NCBI GenBank assembly: GCA_031213475.1
Contig: JARUPZ010000002.1
Location: forward strand, 14,447,425-14,511,424
DNA: 64,000 nt
DNA from: Nereocystis luetkeana
Taxonomy: Eukaryota; Sar; Phaeophyceae; Laminariales; Laminariaceae
Direction of reading: 5' to 3'
The stretch's first letter is position 1. Each line of letters begins with the position of its first letter. Shown here piece by piece: positions 56,337 to 64,000 of this stretch. A program made the position numbers and the translations under genes. The notes beneath the pieces are model-generated. The model had not been told where the DNA came from, made no database searches, and saw only the letters and a list, made by a program, of their open reading frames with translations.

Positions 56337-56366
56337 GTGAGGCGTGCGTTCGTTTTTGCTCATAAT

Positions 56367-56474
56367 ATTACGGGGGACCATAGTTAATAGGACCAAATAT
56401 TGTTAGTAAAAATGGTCAAATATATAGGTTTTTATGTACACCACAGGTCCTATTAACTATGGTCCCCCGTAATA
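56367..56474. mobile_element. Family B MITE copy 10, near-perfect
   Basis: ATATTACGGGGGACCATAG to CTATGGTCCCCCGTAATAG with nearly exact terminal inverted repeats; an empty-site reference for the 7-bp insertion at 12844. Confidence 0.93.
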
Positions 56475-56642
56475 GTAAATGACGGTTTCACATGATTGTA
56501 TGTATACATTCGAGTCGAGATTTACTCTCAAGATCAAACGTGACGGAATACCGGTGTATTTTTTTTGTGTGTTTCGACCGTTTGACTGCTGTCAAACATC
56601 AACACTTGATCCGAGTAAACTATCACTGAAAACGTGGTTGTA

Positions 56643-56755
56643 CTATTACGGGGGACCATAGTAAATAGGACCTGACGGTACACATAAAAACCTTTCTATT
56701 TCCCTGTTTTTACTAACAATATTTGGTCCTATTTACCATGGTCCCCTGTATTATA
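56643..56755. mobile_element. Family B MITE copy 11
   Basis: CTATTACGGGGGACCATAG to CATGGTCCCCTGTATTA; internal sequence inverted relative to copy 10. Empty-site reference for 36501. Confidence 0.9.
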
Positions 56756-58688
56756 AATACGTAAAAGAGTACCGGGTAAAGTGTTTCACCTACAACAGTA
56801 GTTTATGTACGAATTGTGTATCGTGTGTACGTCTAAAGTTTCGATGTCATCGAAATATCGTACTTGCGATACATGTACTTGTACTGCTGTAGTGTCGAAC
56901 GTATTTTGCCCTCCACCCCCTGGCATCCCCCGTTTTTTTCTTCTTGATTTTTTTTTTGTGTTTTTGTTTTTGTTTTAAAGATATTGAACGACAGCTTCAA
57001 TCAATCGAATATCGAGATCGTATATCGTACATACCTGGTATCGAGTATTTCTTTTTTATGTTTTATCGATACACATGAATCGTACCGAACTCGATTCTTG
57101 TTTCGATATTGTAACTTTTTGAGATAGTAGACCCGTACCAGGTACAAGCAGTAGGTCGGAGCGGCTGCGGGCGTGGATTATTTCCCGACCTCCGGCGACC
57201 CGGCGTTCGTCAAGCCTCTCTCTCCCCTGCTCTCTGGCTGTTCTTTATATTTCCCATACATGCGACAACACGCTAGATATAACACGTCCCCTCTCGGATG
57301 GAGTTCAACGTTGATTTTCTCTCGACAGCAGGGAGAGTGCATGCGCCGAGTGACGCGTCTATATGTATGCGGTTCGGAACTTGTTTCGTCGACGACATTT
57401 GTTCACAGAAGGCGTAGCTTTCGTTTTGTGCGAGGCACCCTGGTTTCGGAGATGAAACGGCTCTGAAGATCATCCCACAAAAAGAGTGTACTCTCGCGTG
57501 TTAATCGTATATATTGGTACCAGTATAGGTACGGTAGGAGGGCATATTGTCTGGTACCAGTACCTGGTATCAGTCCCATCATAGTAGAAATATACCTGGT
57601 ATATGATACGATATCGATATAATGTTTGTACCTGGTATGTACCTTCATATGATACTCGTAGCAGAAACAGCATGTTAGTGGATGTAAAACCTGTGTAAAT
57701 AGACGATATTGTGTTTTTGACGTGACAAGCAGCGGCCGCGGGGGGGGGGGGTGGGAGGGTGGCATCTGCATTGACTGCTGTTGTGGGCAGCCTGATTATT
57801 TTTTTTTTCTTCATGTAAATATATACGAAGCCCTCCTTGAAGTTCCGGTGACCCGATCTTTGATGGACTAAAAACAGCGAGGTACACTGAAGACAATCCG
57901 TTTTTTTGGGGGAATTTTAGGGACATAAAGCCAGGTTATATTTGGCTTTGTCACGATAAAAAATACGTGGAATTAGTATACCTGGTAGTGAGCAGGAGAA
58001 GACAAGACCACGTTAATCGCCGCCTCACGGGGTCGTCTTAACATGGGTACCCCACTACCTGGTATTGTTCTTGGTTGTATTATTGTCACTTTGTTTTGTC
58101 ATCCGACAATGTTCAGCATGAGCCTCAACGTCATAATCATTCATAAAACATGGCCCAACACGGAAAGGAGAACAAACCCGAAGAGAAACCACGAGAGAAA
58201 CCAATGTTCTTGCTCGTGACGTCTGCTCGTAGAACCAGAATCAGAGGAAGTGTGGTGAGCTTGAGCTTTACTTTACCAATCCACCGGAAGATAAAGAAAA
58301 CAGAATCATAATCGTTCTTGAAACTCGATTCTACGGTAGTATTAATAGTTGTTGGCGTAACTACCGCCTGCTGTAGTGTTTCGTATCGTATCGGAAATTT
58401 CCGATACATCGGCAATCGTTTCTCGTTTTCTTGGGGCTTCCCTCCCTTGTTACAAGGGTTTGCACCATCGCGAAGTTGCACCTTCAGTGTGACCTAATCC
58501 CCCGCCCCGCCTGCACGCCCTTCCTTGCCTGGATCGTTTTTCGTTGGACCCCCCCCCCCCCCCCTGCAGAACGTGGGCGTAAATCAGTCCTTGTGGAGAC
58601 ATTCAACAATTCAACCTACCCCACGAGGTTTCGTTATATCCTCCCTTGCACGATGTGGGGGTAGAGAAATACTTGTTGGAGACACTAA

Positions 58689-58839
58689 AACCCTTCGGGG
58701 TAAAAAAAAACTGCAGTCCCGTTTGGGAGACAAAGCCATTCAAATTCTAAGTGTAATTGTTTTTTAGGAACAAACCGGTCAAATTCTAAAAAAAAAATGG
58801 TTAGTCCCTAAAACAGGACTGGGGTGCTAAGAGGGTTGA
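58689..58839. mobile_element. Family A MITE copy 22, rearranged
   Basis: ACCCTTCGGGG left end. ACAAACCGGTCAAATTCTAA repeats the earlier CATTCAAATTCTAAG block, so the centre is duplicated. Right end GTGCTAAGAGGGTTGA. Confidence 0.72.
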
Positions 58840-60506
58840 GACTCTAAAAAATAGCTTTATCATATTCCACAAGGTTTCGACAACCTCTCAGTTTCGGCGG
58901 GCCTGTATATTCATGGTGTGGTGCTACATTGTTCAATATGTCCACGGGGAGGTTTTATGCGCCTACAATGTGCCAGGGGGGGAGGGGTTCCGACCACCTG
59001 TCTTTTGATGTTTGCCGTGTTTGAGCTGTAGGAGATACAGCTCATCTGCTATGTACACATGTTGACTCGGTTGGGCTGAGAGCTATAAAAGGGGATCGAT
59101 CGCTTTGTATGCACATGTTTCACGCGGGTGAGCTACGAGAGCTGTTGCATGATGATGTGTTGTCTCGTGGTTGCCGGGTGTGATTCACTGCTGCTGTAGG
59201 AGACAGCCCATCTACTAAAAAACGAATGATCACCAGGACTGAGCTATGGTGATAGATATAGCTCATTTGCACAAATTTTCCGCGGGTTAGCGAGGATGTA
59301 TGAGCTGCATGGGCTATCACGTTGTGTGCCGAGTGCGGGCTGCAGGAGATATCGCATCTATATACCAGGTATAATACACATAATACACATGTTTGCTGGT
59401 GTTGAGCCATAACTTTGGGGGACAGATGGGATGCTTCATGATTTTTTCATTTTTCCATAACAGCAGTACCTGGTATTACCGTACGAGTTGGAAGGATATG
59501 GATAAAGCTAGTTTTCGGTTTCTTACAGACGAAAGGTGCCTCGTGATAGAAGAAACTCTTTGTCCCAGTTTTCCGTGTTTTTTTCGCGCACACTTTTTGT
59601 TTGTCTCAGATTTTTTCTTGATTTGTCTTTCCAACCTTGTGAAATTCAACTCTCCTAGTATTTTTGCCCCGTTGTTAATTTTCCAAAATCTGAAAATATT
59701 TCCTGTTTTTCTTGTTTTCGTGACGTGTGTTTGAATAAAAAATGGAATAAAAAGCTGTCCGACAAGATAGGCCCTGTGAGCCATTTTTTTTCGGCACGCT
59801 AAAATCATGTACACAATTATGTTCTCGCATGTAGTTTGCGATAATCGACAAGATTCCAATAATTTTTTCCTCCGACCCGAGTTTTCTCACGTTCCCCACT
59901 AAAAACAAGCAAGCATTTTTGAGAACGCCAAACTCGAGTATTTTCCCATCGATATTGCGGCAGGTATCAATAGTTGCGGTTATTGCCGCGTGACAGCAGT
60001 GCTATGATTGTTCTTCATTTCCGCCTCGCATATGGTTTTTCGTATCGAGATCAGGCTTTTTTTGCGACCCGATCCTATTCGAATATCGGACTTTTGGTCG
60101 GTAGTCGTTTTTTTTTTTTTTGCGCATATCGGATCGGAATCGATTATCTTTCCGATATGCAACACTATTATTATTAATAGTCGCAACATAACTACGTACT
60201 CGTGTCCATATTGTGCTATGAGGTCGTTGTACCCTGTTGACTCTGGCGCCTGGCACCAGGCACCATCGGGCCAATACCTCACCAGCTACTGGTATGATTT
60301 GGTCTGGTCTAGAGTAAGACTCTATATCGTGGTCGGTACATAAATACCAAAGCTAAATGAGAGAATTCGGGAACTTGAGACGGGCATAACCGGCACGTCC
60401 CGCCAATGCTACCATAGAAACCATTTATTGCGCACTGCAGATAAAAAATAAAAAGCAACCTGTGGTTGTATGAGCGCCTGTGAAGGCTTCTCGCGGTGGG
60501 GCGCCT

Positions 60507-60603
60507 TTAACCCTTTTAGGACCGCAGTCCCGTTTGGGGGCAAAAATACTTGAAATCTGACTGGTTTGTCCCCAACACGGGACTGTGGCCCGATAGGGGT
60601 TAA
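60507..60603. mobile_element. Family A MITE copy 23
   Basis: TTAACCCTTTTAGGACCGC to CCCGATAGGGGTTAA; TTAA intact on both sides. Confidence 0.92.
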
Positions 60604-60776
60604 CCCGTGGTAGCCACTGACTACAGTCTGTATGTAGGTATTAATAGTCCTGTAACTCAAAAATACTCTTGCGGACTCAGTATATACCGGGGGGGGGGGG
60701 TTTCCCTGCGTATTGCGAGCCGGATGCCGGTCATCTGACGAACGTGTTTTATTTTTCCGAAAAACAGACGTCGTGC

Positions 60777-60830
60777 ATACCAGGTACCTGGTATATACCA
60801 GGTATATACATATATATATATATATATACG
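60777..60830. repeat. Stacked TACCAGGTA/TACCTGGTA motifs next to (TA)n
   Basis: ATACCAGGTACCTGGTATAT then ACCAGGTATATACATATATA: three motif units sharing TA, beside a (TA) microsatellite. Confidence 0.85.
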
Positions 60831-61254
60831 TGCATGTTGTTGTTGGTCTCACATTAACTCACAATGTGTAGATATGTAAGAAAAGGCATGCGTTTGTTGA
60901 CCGGTGTGGGTGCAGGGTGCAGCAGCAGTATGGACTATTAAACATGAATATTATAATAATGGAAGCGATGCAACTTCGTGTACAAACGCAGCATTTGCAT
61001 CTAATAGTAGTGATGTACCTGGTACAGCAACAGAGTGTTGCGGTTGTTTCGTCACCGCGTATCAACAATACTATTAATAAACATGATCAACACCAACAAA
61101 AATTCAGTTTTGTTTTTTTACAGATGATGGTGAATGAAGCAATAAAAAAGTACAGGCCCAGAGGTAGCCCCCCAGGGCACAAGAACAAAAACACCCCGCA
61201 CAGCCTTATACCCGTATCCCTCTAAAGCAGAAAGATTAAAACTCCGCACTGTAG

Positions 61255-61770
61255 GCCGGTGGTTCAAGTGGTTAACCTCGAATTTTGCTTGTGTTTGAGT
61301 CATGGGTTCGAGCCCCAGGTGGGTCGGACATTTGACTTTATTTACAAAAATAAAAATAAAAAAGATTCAATTGTTGGGAGCGCCTTGGAGCGTGGGTAGG
61401 CACAATTCGATGCGAGTCGACGAGGGAAGAAAAGGCTAAAATATTCTCGCGATAAAAAGGAAGGCACGTACCGTAGCGGGAAGGGGGTAGAGGAGCCTGC
61501 TATGTAATCGACTTTATTCGCAAAAATAAAAATAAAAATCAAGAAGGATTCAATTGTTGAGAGCGCCTTGCAGCGTGGGTAGGCACAATTCGATGCGAGT
61601 CGACGAGGGCAGAAAAGGCTGAAATCTTCTCGCGATGAAAATGAAGGCACGTACCGTAGTGGGAAGGGGTTAGAAGAGCCTGCTATGTGACCCCGGATCT
61701 GAGTTACGGGTTGGAAGGAGAGAGAGAAGACGATGTGCGAAGATAATAAATGGGATGAGCAAAAAAAAAA
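61255..61770 (+). mobile_element. SINE family F, full length with duplicated body
   Basis: tRNA-like head (GGTTCAAGTGGTTAACC, GGGTTCGAGCCCCAGG), then the body. A second body copy starts at 61507 (TCGACTTTATTCGCAAAAAT) and ends GATGAGC followed by poly-A. The uninterrupted GTGGTTAACCTCG here is the empty site for the MITE at 47525. Confidence 0.88.
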
Positions 61771-61853
61771 CGTATCTCTCTCACAGTCTTGTGACTACAT
61801 AGTTACACGTATATGACATACCTGGTATATATCTATGTATATATATGTCAATA

Positions 61854-61950
61854 TTAACCCCTTTAGAACTGCAGTCGCGTGTAGGAGACAAACTACTTGA
61901 AAATTGAGAGGTTTGTCCCCAAATTGGGACTGCGGTTCTAAAAGGGTTAA
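61854..61950. mobile_element. Family A MITE copy 24
   Basis: TTAACCCCTTTAGAACTGC to GGTTCTAAAAGGGTTAA. Confidence 0.92.
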
Positions 61951-61959
61951 CAGTAGTGT

Positions 61960-62060
61960 CTTTCTACTCTAGGATAGGGAATCAGGACGGACACTGGGTG
62001 TGCTGATGAAGCTGGGTAGAAATGACGACTTGATGTGAAGACAGCACACACACTCGGCTG
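61960..62060 (+). mobile_element. RTE tail remnant
   Basis: CTACTCTAGGATAGGGAATC, GGACGGACACTGGGTGTGCT and GATGTGAAGACAGCACACAC. Confidence 0.65.
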
Positions 62061-62159
62061 TCTCACAGCTAGCTGCCTGATAGCACAAAATTAGCGTAGC
62101 TCTATTTAGGACAAGGAATCACCACGCACCGACACTTGGGTGTGCTGTGTGCTGTGTGT

Positions 62160-62375
62160 GCAATTCGATTCGATGCGAGTGGGCGGGGGAAGAAACAGCC
62201 GAAGTCCTCTCGCGATGCGAATGCAAGGCAAGAACCGGAGTGGGAGTGGGGAGGGAGAGGGGAGAGAAGAGCCTCCTCCTTTTTGTGACCCCAGTCACGA
62301 CGAGGAAGGAGAGAGAAGGAAAAGGGCGGAGATGAAAACTAACAGATGGGATGGAAAAAAAGAAAGAAAGAAAAA
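62160..62375 (+). mobile_element. SINE family F body fragment
   Basis: CAATTCGATTCGATGCGAGT, CCTCTCGCGATGCGAATG, GGGAGAGAAGAGCCTCC and GATGGGATGGAAAAAAAG. Confidence 0.72.
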
Positions 62376-62754
62376 AGAGGGAGTACTCGTACTGACTGGT
62401 GACGTAGTTGGGAAAGAAAGAACGTGTTTTTGTAAAGATAAAAACACACGACTCAAACGCGCAGATTTCAATCACCCCTACTCCCTCCCCTCCTTTTACG
62501 TATTATAATACGAATAAATTTGGTAGAAATAGATTTGTGGTATATAGGAACGCGATTTGACCCCTTTGACCGACCGCCTCTTTACACTACTCTAGGAATA
62601 AAACTAAATCGCTATCGGACCGCATTCATTCCCGTTGTGGAAACAAAAACACTTGGAATTAGAGTTAGATTTCGGCTTCTGCACGGCAGTTTTTTGTTTG
62701 CTCTTGGTTTATTTATTTCCCGAGGTACTTGTATCTGGAGCATTGCAGCAGTAG

Positions 62755-62972
62755 CATGTGTCTGTTGGGTCTGTTGCGCCCAGCACGATGACATGATTTT
62801 GCGTTGTCTACTCTGCTTGCTGCATTACAGCAGTAGCAGTGCGGCGTATCTCTTGTGTGGTGGTTTTGTGACCCCTATCTAGGATTGGAGAATCGACGCC
62901 GACACTGCTGTTTGCTGTTTGTGTGTGTGGATGTCGACGGGGAGAAACAACGGTTTAATAATGTGAAGAACA
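62755..62972 (+). mobile_element. RTE tail copy, diverged
   Basis: GATGACATGATTTTGCG, GCGTATCTCTTGTGTGGTGG, TAGGATTGGAGAATCG, GGATGTCGACGGGGAGAAAC and GTGAAGAACACACAC. Confidence 0.78.
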
Positions 62973-63109
62973 CACACTTCCGTAGTATCAGATGCTGCGG
63001 TACCTTTTTCTGTAGGATGTCATACGCATCATATCTGAGCAGTAATCTAACTGGCAGTGCCGTGGACTGCTGTCTAGACCGTACCCCTCTGGACTACGGT
63101 ACAGCAGTA

Positions 63110-63285
63110 CAGCATCGCATTGCCTACTCTTCTTAACTGCGTCGCGATGCACAGCAGTGGTGTATCTCTGGGCATGGCATTGGATGGTCTCTGTGTTGAA
63201 AATTTTGTCACCTCAAAATCATAGCTCTCTATTCTATGTCGGTGTGCTGGATATCGACGGGTATAAAAATGAGGCACACAGCAGG
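63110..63285 (+). mobile_element. RTE tail remnant
   Basis: GTGTATCTCTGGGCATGGC, GTGCTGGATATCGACGGGTA and GAGGCACACAG. Confidence 0.55.
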
Positions 63286-64000
63286 AATGACGTATATACC
63301 TGGTATATATATACGATATGTAGTCTATATATATGATTTGAATATCGGGCAATACAAATACCTGGTAGCAGGCGACAGGATACAGAAGTTAGCAGCCCAG
63401 ATTCCAGGTGACCGCCGTGTCGTCTTGTCTTTGAATATACCTATTAATAGATGGTGCTACATTTGCCGCTCCCCTGGGACAACAATGCTAATGCTGCCGC
63501 TCGGCTGTTATCTTGTGAGATTCGTAGCGCCCTTGTTTAAAGTCGATCAATTGTCTGGGCGCGCTACTCAGGAGATTTTGCTACGAGCTCTCGTTGCCGC
63601 CGCTGCCGTCTAACCCCAAGCAGCTAGCTCTAGTGACTAAACACTTCCGACTGTCGTCTGATCTCGCCTCATCTCACGATTCTGCAAGCTTCTTATAATT
63701 CCAAAACGCCTCCACAAACTCCACCTCCCTACGGGAAGTTACATTTTCGTTCAATCCCCGATATTCCTGGTAGTGCCGATAGTGTATGATATTCACGTAC
63801 CAGATATACGGTAGTGCACATATACCTGGTATGTCACACTGGTACGTATCGTACATACCTGGTACAACAGTACACGCTAATACCTGATAACCGCTTGAAG
63901 TTTCGACGAAATCCTCGACCTCGCAGCTGACTTTTTTTTTTTATAGTCTACATTCAATCTCGGTTTTCGTGACAGCTACACAGCAGCAGTCAGTGTACAC

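Larger units (their letters stand above)
54211..56252 (+). other. NCAPG intron 8 (phase 0, 2.04 kb)
   Basis: GTCCGA donor, TTTTGGCGCAG acceptor. It contains a tandem 46-bp duplication near 54270-54375 (CTTTGATCA..GTGTTGTTGT..CGCACGGCGCTTCTTC), the AGT microsatellite and MITE A copies 18-21. Nothing is recognised in 54400-54870, 54967-55289 and 55975-56252. Confidence 0.78.
56337..64000 (+). other. NCAPG intron 9, start only (more than 7.6 kb)
   Basis: GTGAGG donor. No convincing next exon was found; the expected helix after LLQALLV is not encoded visibly. It contains MITE B10-B11, MITE A copies 22-24, a full F SINE and three RTE tails. Nothing is recognised in 56760-57284, 57380-57940, 58840-60506, 60850-61254, 62376-62754 and 63286-64000 except TACC(A/T)GGTA motifs. 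Confidence 0.65.

Noticed and set aside
54791-55197. Poly-Ser / poly-Tyr / poly-Val proteins
   Set aside because: Created by the AGT microsatellite in different frames; no flanking coding signal.
12857-56661. Recurrent YYGGP peptide at the ends of several ORFs
   Set aside because: It is simply the translation of the family B MITE terminus TATTACGGGGGACC.
57173-57466. Next NCAPG exon (MDYFPTSGDPAFVKPLSP)
   Set aside because: No match to the expected CAP-G helix after exon i, and no convincing splice pair.
61255-61330. tRNA gene
   Set aside because: T-arm and A/B-box-like words are good, but the acceptor stem does not pair and the sequence runs into a repeated body. It is a SINE head.
63480-63613. 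NCAPG exon (ATQEILLRALVAAAA)
   Set aside because: Weak helical similarity only; frame and acceptor are not supported.

Overview
The window is nuclear DNA from a eukaryote with large, transposon-filled introns. The lineage is not settled by the sequence. GC-rich exons, very long introns, RTE-type LINEs and a second LINE ending in C-rich tandem repeats would fit a large-genome alga such as a stramenopile or brown alga, but that is inference.

One gene organises nearly everything. A plus-strand homologue of condensin subunit G (NCAPG/CAP-G, yeast Ycg1) runs from at least 7041 to beyond the right edge. Nine coding exons (about 471 codons, about 1.4 kb) are spread over 49 kb. They keep a continuous reading frame and follow the order of the CAP-G HEAT-repeat region. 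The start-codon exon and the C-terminal half are not seen. Introns are 2-19 kb; seven of the eight complete introns are phase 0, and two appear to be GC-AG introns. A second gene, on the minus strand at the left edge (1-539, possibly to about 1545), is partial and unrecognised.

The introns are packed with several repeat systems that insert into each other. (1) An RTE-like LINE with an intact 1243-aa endonuclease/reverse-transcriptase ORF (20759-24490), plus about 30 truncated 3' ends finishing in (AC)n, including a 0.6-kb inverted pair. (2) A degenerate second LINE (7605-9525) and its tandem-repeat tails. (3) Two tRNA-headed SINE families that share a body. (4) Twenty-four copies of an approximately 95-bp near-perfect palindromic MITE inserted at TTAA (piggyBac-like). 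(5) Eleven copies of a 110-bp MITE ending in TTACGGGGGACC. (6) Single or few-copy foldback elements, including a Tc1/mariner-like element with a demonstrable TA duplication and a Harbinger-like one with TAA. (7) Minisatellites and long G/C homopolymers.

The most unusual signal is none of these. The 9-mer TACC(A/T)GGTA occurs about 50-60 times. Comparing filled and empty copies of the same repeats shows it arises as an exact 7-bp insertion at a TA dinucleotide. It may be a transposon excision scar or an extremely small mobile unit. A second palindrome, TATTAATA, may behave the same way.
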